A stretch of 64,000 nt of DNA from NCBI RefSeq assembly GCF_007004665.1, contig NZ_ML660062.1:1-64000 (forward strand), given 5' to 3'. This document shows, piece after piece, positions 1 through 8,648 of this stretch. Within the stretch, counting starts at the first letter, position 1. Each line of letters opens with the position of its first letter. Below the pieces are notes generated by a model. It made no database searches and was not told the DNA's origin. It was given only the letters and a program-made list of their open reading frames with translations. This DNA comes from Denitrobaculum tricleocarpae (lineage in GTDB: Bacteria; Pseudomonadota; Alphaproteobacteria; Kiloniellales; Kiloniellaceae). The position numbers and the translations under genes were made by a program.

Positions 1-188
1 TCTTACGCATAGTTGTGTAACACAAGATGCGCAAAGCATAGGCCCTAAATATGAGACAATACCACCCCACACAGACCGCCGACCGCGCATCCCTTCCAAA
101 TCATATTCACTATGTCAAAGAACAGGCAACACGGCGTCCAATCTCCTTGCCGGTTCGATCCGGCGAGGCGACCCAGCCCCGTGCTGCG
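1..188 (-). other. rRNA operon leader with boxA (operon runs off the left edge)
   Basis: Read leftward, the region after the promoter at 195-223 is non-coding. It contains tgttctttgacata (complement of 112-125), the boxA antitermination motif typical of alphaproteobacterial rRNA leaders and spacers. The following bases (gtgaatatg, complement of about 102-110) also fit such leaders. The mature 16S rRNA is not in the window and would start left of base 1. The text ggttcgatcc near 150 resembles a tRNA T-loop, but no cloverleaf surrounds it. What is seen is promoter plus boxA; that the product is rRNA is inferred. Confidence 0.7.
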
Positions 189-194
189 GGGCGG

Positions 195-223
195 GTTATA
201 TGCCTGAGGCCCTAGGGTGTCAA
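195..223 (-). promoter_or_regulatory. Strong sigma-70 promoter of an rRNA operon, with UP-like element
   Basis: On the minus strand TTGACA (218-223) and TATAAC (195-200) are separated by exactly 17 bp. This is an almost perfect housekeeping promoter. Just upstream (about 227-247) is an A/T-rich tract with a run of eight A on the minus strand, which resembles an UP element. Transcription runs left into the boxA leader, the arrangement expected for rRNA promoter P1. Confidence 0.75.
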
Positions 224-250
224 ACCCTTTTGTTGCATTTTTTTTGCCCT

Positions 251-569
251 CGTCAGACAAACCGAAGACAAGATATCAAAAGCCTAGGATTTATGGGCTT
301 TTTCGGCAAAATCGCCATTCGGTCTAACAGCTTTAGGGCAGATCGGCACTGCGGAAACAGTGCCGCTTTTGTAGACAGTAGATGGCGACTCGCCGGGTTC
401 TTTTCAAGACCGATTCCGGAACTCGCACCAAGCCTTCCCTTCCAGGTGGTCATATGTCGGAATTTCACGCCTTAAAGTCATTGTCCGGCGCGCAAATCTC
501 TCCGGTGCATTCGAAGTGGGGCGTCTTTACTGCTAGATTGATCCGACAATCGCCATGAGGAGAGCCGCT
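251..569. other. Intergenic stretch upstream of the enolase-superfamily gene
   Basis: About 320 bp between the rRNA promoter and the next gene. Short open frames exist on both strands, but none has a convincing ribosome-binding site or a recognisable product. No hairpin with a T tract was seen. It probably holds the promoter of the gene at 570, but no clear -35/-10 pair could be chosen. Confidence 0.4.
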
Positions 570-1748
570 GTGAGCAAGATCGACCGAATCGAGATTCATG
601 AGTTCACCTTTGACGTCGAGAATCTCGGTCTCGAGAGCGAATCGGAGAAGGCCGTTTACAACATCGGCTACAAACCGGGCGGTAAAATTGAGCTCTCGAA
701 GTATGCCGTGGTGATTCGCGCCGACGACGGGACACGCGGCGAGTACGTCACCCATTGGGTCGGCACCAAGGCGGCTTTGGCTCAAAGCCTGATGATGGCC
801 CCAAACCTGATCGGCCGGGATCCGGAACAGCGCGAGGGCATCTTCGATGATCTCAAACGCGAGTTCCGGCAATACGACCACATGGGACACGGACCTCTGG
901 ACATTGCCCTTTGGGACCTCGCCGGCAAGAAATACGGAACCTCCGTCGCAAAACTGCTCGGGGGTTACCGCGAGCGCCTGCCCGCCTATGCCAGCACTTA
1001 CCATGCCGACCGCCGTGGCGGTCTGGACAGCAAAGAAGCCTTCGTCGCTTTCGCCGAACAGTGCTTTGAGACCGGCTACCGGGCTTTCAAAATCCACGGC
1101 TGGCATGACGGTGACACGCGTGAAGAAGCCGACAACGTACGCTACATGGGGGAACGGATGGGCGACCGCATGACCCTGATGATCGACCCTGCCTGCGAGC
1201 TGCGCACCTTCGCGGATGCACTCTATGTCGGACATGCCTGCGACGACGCCGGCTTCTTCTGGCTGGAAGATCCTTTTCGCGATGCGGGCACCTCCGCCTT
1301 CGCGCACAAGAGACTTCGGGAGAAGATCAAAACACCGCTCTTACAGACCGAACATATCCGCGGTATAGAGCCCAAGGCCGACTTCCTGATCGCGGGGGGC
1401 ACCGATTTCCTGCGCGCCGACCCGGAGTACGATATGGGCATTACCGGCTGCATGAAGATCGCCCACCTGGCGGAGGCCATGGGGGTCGACTGCGAGATCC
1501 ACGCCTGTGGCCCCGCCCACCGGGCCTGTATGTCGGCGATGCGGAATTCGAATTTCTACGAAGTCGCCCTGGTCGGACCGGATTGCCCCAACGCCGTGCC
1601 GCCGGTCTACGCCTGCGGCTACAGCGACGAATTGGACGCGGTCGATGCCCAGGGCTGCATGCCCGTACCACAGGGCCCGGGCCTGGGTGTCGTTTACGAC
1701 TGGGACTTCATTCAACACAGAAGAACCGCGCGGCATTGCTTCGAATAA
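570..1748 (+). CDS. Mandelate racemase/muconate-lactonizing-type enzyme (enolase superfamily)
   Basis: A 392-residue enolase-superfamily protein, a usual length for sugar-acid dehydratases and racemases. These enzymes abstract the proton alpha to a carboxylate using Mg2+ held by three acidic residues. Counting from the upstream ATG at 555, visible motifs are FKIHGW (Lys near 178, the second-strand base region), IDPAC (Asp near 210), WLEDPF (Glu near 238), QTEH (Glu near 265) and IHACGPAH (His region near 316). The start is taken as GTG 570 because AGGAGA (558-563) lies six bases before it, whereas ATG 555 has no such site. It stands alone, so the context does not reveal a substrate. The family is clear; the reaction (dehydratase, racemase or epimerase) is not. 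Confidence 0.85.
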   Translation: MSKIDRIEIHEFTFDVENLGLESESEKAVYNIGYKPGGKIELSKYAVVIRADDGTRGEYVTHWVGTKAALAQSLMMAPNLIGRDPEQREGIFDDLKREFRQYDHMGHGPLDIALWDLAGKKYGTSVAKLLGGYRERLPAYASTYHADRRGGLDSKEAFVAFAEQCFETGYRAFKIHGWHDGDTREEADNVRYMGERMGDRMTLMIDPACELRTFADALYVGHACDDAGFFWLEDPFRDAGTSAFAHKRLREKIKTPLLQTEHIRGIEPKADFLIAGGTDFLRADPEYDMGITGCMKIAHLAEAMGVDCEIHACGPAHRACMSAMRNSNFYEVALVGPDCPNAVPPVYACGYSDELDAVDAQGCMPVPQGPGLGVVYDWDFIQHRRTARHCFE

Positions 1749-2026
1749 CCCGACCGGTGACAATCAACCGTCCGTTTGATCAGTAAAGATCACCCTACGA
1801 CAAGCAGTTAGATCCCGCCAATTGAGCGCATGACTTGTGCCGCCAATCTGTCATGCCCCAACAATAACACAGGGCAAATAGAGAGCGTACGCGGGGAAAG
1901 AGCGCTAAGGCGTTGCTTTCAATCGCAATTAACCTTGAGCCTTCATCGAAAATTAATGTATATGGTTAACCTTACAACGGGGGCCGAAACTCGGATTCGG
2001 CTGTAGTTTTACGGAGAGTTCGAGTT

Positions 2027-3850
2027 TTGACGTTCCGCCAACCAACGAGCCCGTCTGTCCTGGGCAAAGCCACAAGTATTTTCAGCAACGGCACTTTTCA
2101 AACGAACGGCGCCTCGCAGTTCAACCGCAAGCTCCTCGCGAGCGGTATCGTCACTGCAGGTCTAGTGGGCGTTTTCACACTCGGTGTCGGCGCATGGACC
2201 ATCGGCGGATGGGTTTTCGGATCAGGTTCAGCCGACACGCAAAGCACGGAAATTGCTTCGTCCGGTCAAACCGCTCCGAAAGCTGCCGGTGAACTGGTGG
2301 TGAAAGTCACCGGGGAAAACGCGGAAAACCCCGCATCCACCGCAAAGCCTGAAATCAGTCAGACGGCTGCGCTTGCCGAAGTGGCGGATACTGAGCGGAA
2401 ACAGAACGTGGTGCAGAAACAGGACGCGGACCAAGAGCAGGACCGGGACCAGCTCAGCGATAATGTCATCGCCCGCGCATCGAACATCGCCTCGCAATAT
2501 GCCGAAGCCCTGGTGGGAATTGGCAGCGGCGCGCACTCCATCGCAGCGACGCAGCGCCCGAGCGCGCCTTCCATGGCTGACAGCCCCGATACGCCGGCCC
2601 TGGAGCCCAAGACGGTGAAGGTCTCACGGGGCGATACTTTGATGGGTCTGATGGTCGGCGCCGGTGCAGGACGCTCCGATGCCCACGAAGCCATCACGGC
2701 ATTGCGCGAGGTCTACAGCCCGCGCCGTTTGCGGCCCGGCCAGGAAATCGAGCTGACCTTCTCGACGATTTCAGCAATCGACGAGGAAGAAGCAAACGCG
2801 CAAGGCAGCGCCGACGACACCAACGCCGACAGCCTGCTGATGGGCCTTAGCCTGCAGAGCGCGGTCGATGAAATCGTTCAGGTGGCGCGCGCTGCCGCGA
2901 GCGACGATTTCGTCGCGGAAGCCATTGCCCGTCCGCTTGAACGTCAGGTTCTGCACGGCAGCGGCACCATCGAGAGCAGCCTCTTTGTCGCAGCCCGAAA
3001 TGCCGGCATTCCCAACTCGGTCATGATCGGGCTGATGCGTGCCTTCAGCTATGACGTGGACTTTCAGCGTGAGATTCAGCCAGGCGACAAATTCGACCTG
3101 GTTTACGAGGCCTTCTACGACAACGAAGGCAAGATGGCGAAGACCGGAAACATTCTGGTCGCGTCGCTGTCCCTGTCCGGCACGCCACTCAATCTTTACA
3201 GCTTCACGCCATCGAGCGGATTTACGGACTTTTTCGATGAAAAGGGTCAGGCCGTCCGCAAGGCCCTGCTGCGGACTCCGGTGGACGGTGCGCGACTGTC
3301 CTCAGGTTTCGGAGTTCGCAAGCATCCGATCCTGGGTTACAACAAGATGCACAAAGGTCTGGATTTCGCGGCGCCCAGCGGCACGCCGATCTACGCTGCG
3401 GGTGACGGTGTCATCGAGCGGATCGGCCGGAACGGCGGTTACGGCAAGTACATCCGTATTCGTCATCACTCCGGCTACAAGACCGCCTATGCGCACATGA
3501 AGGGCTACGGCAAAGGCGTGAAGAAGGGCAAGCGCGTCAAACAGGGCCAGATCATCGGCTACGTCGGCACCACCGGCCGTTCGACCGGTCCGCATCTGCA
3601 CTACGAGGTCCTGGTCAACAACAAGCAGGTCAACCCCCGCAAGATCAAGCTGCCGGCCGGTGAAAAGCTGAAAAAGCAGGACCTGAAAAACTTCCAGGCG
3701 CACCGCGCCGACATGGACCAGTTGCGTCAGGACATCATCGCGGGCAACGCCCAGATCGTTCAAGCCGCCCCGGCCAACTGCAACGCGCCGCAGTCGGTGG
3801 ACGAGAGCGGCACCGCAACAGCCAGTGCCGCAAGCCCTAACGGCTGCTAA
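2027..3850 (+). CDS. Membrane-anchored LysM/M23 peptidoglycan endopeptidase
   Basis: A 607-residue cell-wall hydrolase of the M23 (LytM/lysostaphin) family. Order: a short basic N-terminus; one hydrophobic segment near residues 38-60 that should anchor it in the inner membrane; a low-complexity Gln/Asp/Glu-rich linker; a LysM/OapA-like segment near 195-245 (VSRGDTLMGLM); a middle region usual in the family; and the zinc peptidase domain. The metal and catalytic motifs are intact: HKGLD near 442, YAHM near 488 and HLHYE near 523. It should cut peptide cross-links in the periplasm during growth or division. The start is TTG 2027, preceded by GGAGAG at about nine bases. It appears monocistronic. 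Confidence 0.9.
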   Translation: MTFRQPTSPSVLGKATSIFSNGTFQTNGASQFNRKLLASGIVTAGLVGVFTLGVGAWTIGGWVFGSGSADTQSTEIASSGQTAPKAAGELVVKVTGENAENPASTAKPEISQTAALAEVADTERKQNVVQKQDADQEQDRDQLSDNVIARASNIASQYAEALVGIGSGAHSIAATQRPSAPSMADSPDTPALEPKTVKVSRGDTLMGLMVGAGAGRSDAHEAITALREVYSPRRLRPGQEIELTFSTISAIDEEEANAQGSADDTNADSLLMGLSLQSAVDEIVQVARAAASDDFVAEAIARPLERQVLHGSGTIESSLFVAARNAGIPNSVMIGLMRAFSYDVDFQREIQPGDKFDLVYEAFYDNEGKMAKTGNILVASLSLSGTPLNLYSFTPSSGFTDFFDEKGQAVRKALLRTPVDGARLSSGFGVRKHPILGYNKMHKGLDFAAPSGTPIYAAGDGVIERIGRNGGYGKYIRIRHHSGYKTAYAHMKGYGKGVKKGKRVKQGQIIGYVGTTGRSTGPHLHYEVLVNNKQVNPRKIKLPAGEKLKKQDLKNFQAHRADMDQLRQDIIAGNAQIVQAAPANCNAPQSVDESGTATASAASPNGC

Positions 3851-4069
3851 TCGAGTCCTGCCGGTCAACGTGCGATACAGCTCAGCGTGCCGACTGTAGA
3901 GGCCTTGGCCGCCGGTTCTTGATCCGCGTGGTAGGGGCCAAACATGATCTGATTTCCGGCCAATCTGAACGTCAGATGAACGGCGCATTCACCAAGGGCT
4001 CAGCTCCAACTCCCTAACATCCCGATCACAGTCCTCGACGGGGATCGCGATGTTTTGGGAACGAGAACG

Positions 4070-4630
4070 ATGAAGCGTATTAAAACACCTGTCCTTTGCC
4101 TTCTGCTGGGAGTCATTTTGGCACTTACCGCCCTGCTCGATGCGTCAGGCGCACGTGCTGATTCCTGGGCCGATTCCTGGGCCGATTCCTGGGGCGACGA
4201 CGATGACCGGCCAGGCTACCGGCAGAGTGCGTGGCATCCTCACGAGACGCATCGCGGCAAAGAACACTTCCATAAACACAAACACGGCCATAAACATGCT
4301 CATAGGCACAAACACGGGCATGGCCATAAACACGGGCACGGGCCACACCACGGCCATTGGTCAGATGATACGGACTACGTCCAAGATAACTACGCGTACG
4401 ACGAAGCAGACAGCCCCCCGCTTGATATCCGGCCGGAGACCGCGGCCGTCTGGCGCAATCCGCCAGAGCCTGTCAGGCCCGACCAGAGCGTCTCCATTCC
4501 ATCTCAAGAATTCGGAGCAGGTCCCTGCCGGGAGTACACCGCCACGGCACGGATTGCGGGGCGCGAACAACAGATCTATGGCCGGGCCTGCCGCCAGCCG
4601 GATGGTGCCTGGAAGTTTGAGCCGGAATAA
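4070..4630 (+). CDS. Secreted histidine-rich protein with 17-kDa-surface-antigen-type C-terminus
   Basis: 186 residues. A Sec signal peptide ends near residue 31 (GARA). Then come three DSWA repeats and a Asp/Gly stretch, then about 35 residues in which nearly every other residue is His (HKHGHKHAHRHKHGHG and onward). An acidic/Pro linker follows. The last 35 residues contain CREYTATARIAGREQQ and ACRQPDGAWKF, the signature of the RT0821/Lpp0805 (17-kDa surface antigen-like) family. The His tract suggests binding of Zn, Ni or Cu in the periplasm or at the surface; this is inferred. ATG 4070 is preferred over TTG 4055 because it begins a clean signal peptide. The stop codon is inside the loop of a hairpin shared with clpB. 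Confidence 0.75.
   Translation: MKRIKTPVLCLLLGVILALTALLDASGARADSWADSWADSWGDDDDRPGYRQSAWHPHETHRGKEHFHKHKHGHKHAHRHKHGHGHKHGHGPHHGHWSDDTDYVQDNYAYDEADSPPLDIRPETAAVWRNPPEPVRPDQSVSIPSQEFGAGPCREYTATARIAGREQQIYGRACRQPDGAWKFEPE
4160..4195 (+). repeat. Three tandem 12-bp repeats (gattcctgggcc) coding DSWA
   Basis: Units 4160-4171, 4172-4183 and 4184-4195 are identical except for one base in the last. They encode DSWA-DSWA-DSWG directly after the predicted signal-peptide cleavage site. Exact nucleotide identity suggests a recent in-frame slippage expansion. Confidence 0.9.
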
Positions 4631-4648
4631 CAGGCCTCCGGCTCAAAC
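4615..4648. terminator. Bidirectional hairpin between two convergent genes
   Basis: gtttgagccgga (4615-4626) and tccggctcaaac (4637-4648) form a perfect 12-bp stem with a 10-nt loop. The left arm is the last codons of the histidine-rich gene and its stop is in the loop. The gene on the other strand, clpB, ends at 4666. There is no long T tract, so its terminator strength is uncertain. Confidence 0.6.
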
Positions 4649-4665
4649 ACCTCAGCTTGCGGGCG

Positions 4666-7257
4666 TTAAGCGGCTGCCACCAACTCGCCATTGATGGTCA
4701 GACCGCTTTCGTCCGTGGAGACATGGACCGTATCGCCCTCGGCAACCTTGCCCCCGAGGATCATTCCCGCAAGCGGGTTCTGCAGTTCGCGCTGGATCAC
4801 GCGCTTCAGAGGACGCGCGCCGTAGACCGGGTCATAACCCTTATCGGCCAGCCAGGCCAGGGCCTGCCCGTCCAGATCCAGCGTGATCTTGCGCTCAATG
4901 AGCATCTTGTGCAGACGCGCAAGCTGGACTTCGACGATACCACTCATCTGATCGCGGGTCAGGCGGTGGAACAGCAGGGTTTCGTCCAAACGGTTCAGGA
5001 ACTCAGGCCGGAAAGACGCCCGGACAACCTCCATCACCTGGTCGCGCACCTCATCGCTGTCATGGCCCTCGGACTGCGCCGCGAGAATCTCGCCACCCAG
5101 ATTGGAGGTCATGATGATCAGCGTGTTCTTGAAGTCGACGGTCCGGCCCTGCCCATCGGTCAGACGACCGTCATCCAGGACCTGAAGCAGAACGTTGAAG
5201 ACATCCGGGTGCGCTTTTTCAATCTCGTCGAGCAGCACGACCTGATAGGGCCGCCGACGCACGCCCTCGGTCAGGGCGCCGCCCTCTTCGTAACCGACAT
5301 AGCCCGGCGGAGCGCCAATCATCCGCGCCACACTGTGCTTTTCCATGTACTCGGACATATCGATCCGCAACATGGCGGTCTCGTCATCGAACAGAAACTG
5401 CGCGAGTGCCTTGGTCAGCTCGGTCTTACCGACACCGGTCGGGCCAAGGAACAGGAAGGAGCCAATCGGACGATCCGGATCCTGCAGACCGGCCCGCGCC
5501 CGGCGGACCGCATTGGAAACCGCGGAGATCGCCTCATCCTGGCCAATCACCCGCGCGCCCAGCACGGATTCCATACGCAGAAGCTTGTCACGCTCACCTT
5601 CGAGCATCTTATCGACCGGAATACCGGTCCAGCGGGAGACCACGGCGGCAATATCGCTCTGCGTGACCTCTTCGTTCAGCATCTTGCGGCCCTCGGCGTT
5701 CCGCGACTCTTCCAGCTGCCGCTCGAGATCGGGAATCACGCCGTACATCAGCTCGCCGGCGCGCTGAAGCTGTCCCTGCCGCTGCGCAATCTCCAATTCG
5801 CCGCGCGCGTGATCCAACTGTTCCTTGAGCTTTTGCGCACCCGCAAGTTTGTTCTTTTCCGCGGTCCAGCGGGCGGTCAGTTCAGCCGACTGCTTCTCCA
5901 GATCGCCGATCTCGGTTTCGAGCTTCTTCAGCCGCTCCTTGGAGGCCTCGTCGCTTTCCTTGCCCAGGGCCGCTTCCTCAATCTTCAACTGAATGAGACG
6001 CCGGTCCAACTCATCGATCTCTTCGGGCTTGGAGTCGACCTCCATGCGCAGCCGGCTGCCGGCTTCATCGACCAGATCGATGGCCTTATCGGGAAGGAAA
6101 CGGTCCGAAATATAGCGGTTCGAGAGCGTCGCCGCAGCGACGATGGCCGCGTCGGTCATCCGCACCCCATGGTGCAGTTCGTACTTTTCCTTCAAGCCGC
6201 GCAGGATGGATACGGTTTCTTCGACCGAGGGCTCGCTGACGACCACGGGCTGGAAGCGGCGCGCGAGCGCCGCGTCTTTTTCGATGTGCTTACGGTATTC
6301 ATCCAGCGTGGTCGCGCCGACACAATGCAGTTCGCCGCGCGCCAGCGCGGGCTTGAGCATGTTGGAGGCATCCATGGCGCCATCGGCCTTACCCGCCCCG
6401 ACAAGGGTATGCAATTCGTCGATGAAAACGACGATTTCACCACCGGCTTCGGCGATTTCGTGCAGCACCGCTTTCAAGCGCTCTTCAAACTCGCCGCGGA
6501 ACTTGGCACCGGCGATCATGGCCCCGAGATCCAGAGACATGAGCTGCTTGTCTTTCAGGGTCTCGGGAACGTCGCCGTTGACGATGCGCTGAGCCAGCCC
6601 CTCGACAATCGCCGTTTTACCAACGCCGGGTTCACCAATGAGAACCGGGTTGTTTTTGGTCCGCCGGGAGAGCACCTGCACGGTTCGGCGGATCTCTTCG
6701 TCACGGCCGATGACCGGATCCAGCTTGCCTTCGCGGGCCGCTGCGGTCAGGTCCTGCGCATATTTCTTCAGCGCATCGTAGTTGTCTTCGGCCGAGGCCG
6801 ACTCGGCCTTACGGCCCTTACGGATGTCGTTAATTGCCGTATTGAGTTTTTGCGGCGTCACGCCTGACTCTTTTAAAGCCTTGCCGCTCGCCGTTTCCTC
6901 CGACATAGCGAGCGCCAGCAGCAGACGCTCAACCGTGACGTAACTGTCGCCGGCCTTGTCAGCGACCTGCTGTGCCTGATCCATCAAGCGCGCAAATTCA
7001 GGTGTCAGATACATCTGACCTGAGCCGCTGCCCTCGACTTTCGGCATCTTGCCTAGATCGAGCTCAACCATCTCCAGACATCTGGCGGGGTCGCCGCCAG
7101 CGGAGGCGATCAGCTTCGCAACCGTACCTTCACGGTCATCCAACAGGGTTTTCAGCAGGTGTTCCGGGGTCAGACGCTGATGATTGCTGCGCAGCGCCAA
7201 GCCTTGCGCGGCCTCGATAAAGCCGCGGGCCCGGTCGGTAAACTTGTTCAAGTCCAT
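4666..7257 (-). CDS. clpB: ATP-dependent disaggregase ClpB
   Basis: An 863-residue Hsp100 chaperone that with DnaK reactivates aggregated proteins in the cytosol. Order: N-terminal Clp_N repeats; first AAA+ domain with GEPGVGKTA and VVFIDELH; a coiled-coil M domain; second AAA+ domain with [11 protein letters not shown] and [13 protein letters not shown]; and the C-terminal D2-small domain. Length and motifs match full ClpB. An in-frame start 14 codons upstream exists, but [10 protein letters not shown] is the family N-terminus and has GGGAGG eight or nine bases before it. A heat-shock-type promoter lies upstream (7391-7419). It ends the leftward core block of the window. Confidence 0.97.
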   Translation of the reverse strand: MDLNKFTDRARGFIEAAQGLALRSNHQRLTPEHLLKTLLDDREGTVAKLIASAGGDPARCLEMVELDLGKMPKVEGSGSGQMYLTPEFARLMDQAQQVADKAGDSYVTVERLLLALAMSEETASGKALKESGVTPQKLNTAINDIRKGRKAESASAEDNYDALKKYAQDLTAAAREGKLDPVIGRDEEIRRTVQVLSRRTKNNPVLIGEPGVGKTAIVEGLAQRIVNGDVPETLKDKQLMSLDLGAMIAGAKFRGEFEERLKAVLHEIAEAGGEIVVFIDELHTLVGAGKADGAMDASNMLKPALARGELHCVGATTLDEYRKHIEKDAALARRFQPVVVSEPSVEETVSILRGLKEKYELHHGVRMTDAAIVAAATLSNRYISDRFLPDKAIDLVDEAGSRLRMEVDSKPEEIDELDRRLIQLKIEEAALGKESDEASKERLKKLETEIGDLEKQSAELTARWTAEKNKLAGAQKLKEQLDHARGELEIAQRQGQLQRAGELMYGVIPDLERQLEESRNAEGRKMLNEEVTQSDIAAVVSRWTGIPVDKMLEGERDKLLRMESVLGARVIGQDEAISAVSNAVRRARAGLQDPDRPIGSFLFLGPTGVGKTELTKALAQFLFDDETAMLRIDMSEYMEKHSVARMIGAPPGYVGYEEGGALTEGVRRRPYQVVLLDEIEKAHPDVFNVLLQVLDDGRLTDGQGRTVDFKNTLIIMTSNLGGEILAAQSEGHDSDEVRDQVMEVVRASFRPEFLNRLDETLLFHRLTRDQMSGIVEVQLARLHKMLIERKITLDLDGQALAWLADKGYDPVYGARPLKRVIQRELQNPLAGMILGGKVAEGDTVHVSTDESGLTINGELVAAA

Positions 7258-7688
7258 ATAAGGTGCCTCCCTCGTCCGTGCCCGGTCCATGCGGCCCACA
7301 GTCGACGATGCAAAGGGTTTCTCTGACCATGCCCGCAGGATAGCAGCACACGGTAACCACGACGTTGATCAACATCACCCGTCCCACAGCATATGGGACT
7401 GTTGCAGAAAAGACACAAGGTGTGAATCACACTATTTCACCCCAACGTCCCGTCTCAACCCTTGTCCCCGGCAGACATATCACAATTGGACCTTATCTCT
7501 TTGAATTGTTAGGGTTCCTACCTTCAGAAGGAAAATCCGGCATTTCAATGAGAATTCCAACAGATCGCTGTCCGCAGCAATGCCTGTAGCCGATCGAACG
7601 GGCTGGAAAGAGATGGCATCTCCACGCGGAATTTTTGTGAGAGAGCCGGCGTTTTGTGAGAGAAAAGACATACAAGGAGCGCCGTTCG
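7258..7688. other. Divergent intergenic region between clpB and the MOSC gene
   Basis: About 430 bp. It holds the clpB heat-shock-like promoter (7391-7419, listed separately) and, at 7674-7679, the AAGGAG ribosome-binding site of the rightward MOSC gene. Two copies of ttgtgagaga (7635-7644 and 7652-7661) are noted without a known role. No other gene is supported. Confidence 0.5.
7391..7419 (-). promoter_or_regulatory. Candidate sigma-32 (RpoH) promoter of clpB
   Basis: On the minus strand CTTG (7416-7419) is followed after 18 bp by CCCATAT (7391-7397). Alphaproteobacterial RpoH promoters have CTTG, 17-18 bp, then CYTATNT, so only one core position differs. It lies about 134 bp before the clpB start. 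The match and the known heat-shock control of clpB support it; it has not been tested. Confidence 0.55.
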
Positions 7689-8444
7689 ATGGCGATCAAG
7701 ATCACTGATATTGTCCGCTATCCGGTCAAGGGAATGTCCGGCGAACATCTCAACGATGTTGCCTTGACCACCGGCCTGGGTCTCCCCGACGACCGCCGCT
7801 TTGCGCTGTCCCACGGCTCTACAGCCTTTGATATCAAAGCACCGCAATGGATGCCGAAAGCCAACTTCCTGATGCTGGCGAAGAACGAGAAGCTGGCTCA
7901 ATTGCAGACCAGCTTCGATTCGGACAGCGGTCAATTGACGATCGAGCGCGGCGGCAAGCAGGTGGTGGCCGGCAAGATCACCGAACCCATGGGCCGGACG
8001 ATCGTTGCGCAGTTTTTCGCGGGCTTCCTGGGCGATCAGGCCCGCGGCGCACCGAAACTGATCGAAGCGCCGGGGCATATGTTCAGCGATGTGCGCGAAA
8101 AATGCGTCTCCATCATCAATATCGCCTCGATCAAAGATCTCGAGCGGGTCGCGCGCAGCGAGCTTGATCCGCTACGCTTTCGCGGCAATGTCATGATCGA
8201 GGGCGCGCAGCCCTGGCAGGAGTTTGACTGGGTCGGGCAGGAGATCGAGATCTCCGGCGTTCGCCTGAAGGTCCTGAGCAAGATCCGGCGCTGCCCCGCA
8301 ACCAGTGTCAATCCCTCGACGGCAGAACGGGATATCAACGTCCCGCAGACGCTCCAGCGCGGCTTCGGTCACGTTCACATGGGCATTTACGCCGAGGTTC
8401 TGAACGACGGCAGGATATCGGTCGGCGACGGCCTCCAGCTATAG
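7689..8444 (+). CDS. MOSC domain-containing protein
   Basis: 251 residues: an N-terminal MOSC_N beta-barrel domain (begins MAIKITDIVRYPVKGMSGE) and a C-terminal MOSC domain carrying the conserved Cys in RRCPAT. MOSC proteins are molybdenum-cofactor-dependent or sulfur-carrier enzymes, such as mARC-type reductases and YiiM. The substrate here is unknown. The start is ATG 7689 because AAGGAG (7674-7679) lies nine bases upstream; an in-frame ATG 11 codons earlier has no such site. It is convergent with the DUF4167 gene. Confidence 0.85.
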   Translation: MAIKITDIVRYPVKGMSGEHLNDVALTTGLGLPDDRRFALSHGSTAFDIKAPQWMPKANFLMLAKNEKLAQLQTSFDSDSGQLTIERGGKQVVAGKITEPMGRTIVAQFFAGFLGDQARGAPKLIEAPGHMFSDVREKCVSIINIASIKDLERVARSELDPLRFRGNVMIEGAQPWQEFDWVGQEIEISGVRLKVLSKIRRCPATSVNPSTAERDINVPQTLQRGFGHVHMGIYAEVLNDGRISVGDGLQL

Positions 8445-8553
8445 GGCAGATCAAGTAGAGATCGAACGCCTTCGGCAATCTGCCGGGCTTGTGAACCTGC
8501 ACAACCGGTCAGACCCGGGCACGCCGCGGATCACTCGCCGCCCTCTGAACATC

Positions 8554-8600
8554 AAAAAAGGCTCCGTCGGGCCACCAATAGAGTGACATGACAGAGCCTT
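8554..8600 (-). terminator. Rho-independent terminator of the DUF4167/prmC/prfA side
   Basis: On the minus strand aaggctctgtc (complement of 8590-8600) can pair with gacggagcctt (complement of 8558-8568), an 11-bp stem with one G-U pair. It is followed by six T residues (complement of 8554-8559). It lies about 50 bp after the DUF4167 stop, so that operon probably ends here and clpB is transcribed on its own. Confidence 0.7.
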
Positions 8601-8648
8601 GAGAGCCTGCGCATCCGCGATCACGCGAACGCCGTAATTTTCGGGCCG

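Noticed and set aside
130-175. Possible tRNA (ggttcgatcc text)
   Set aside because: No acceptor or anticodon stems could be formed around it; it is in the rRNA leader.
200-475. Small genes on either strand between the rRNA promoter and the enolase-superfamily gene
   Set aside because: They overlap the promoter or lack ribosome sites and conserved features.
1925-1975. Possible CtrA site upstream of the M23 peptidase gene (several TTAA half-sites)
   Set aside because: The spacing between half-sites is 9 bp or more, not the 7 bp of a CtrA box.
4657-6867. A 736-codon open frame on the plus strand opposite clpB
   Set aside because: It is the mirror of a GC-rich, strongly conserved clpB. It has no ribosome site or family motifs, and ClpB motifs on the other strand are complete.
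7614-7664. Regulatory direct repeat (ttgtgagaga twice) before the MOSC gene
   Set aside because: Only ten bases, two copies, no symmetry or known site; could be chance.
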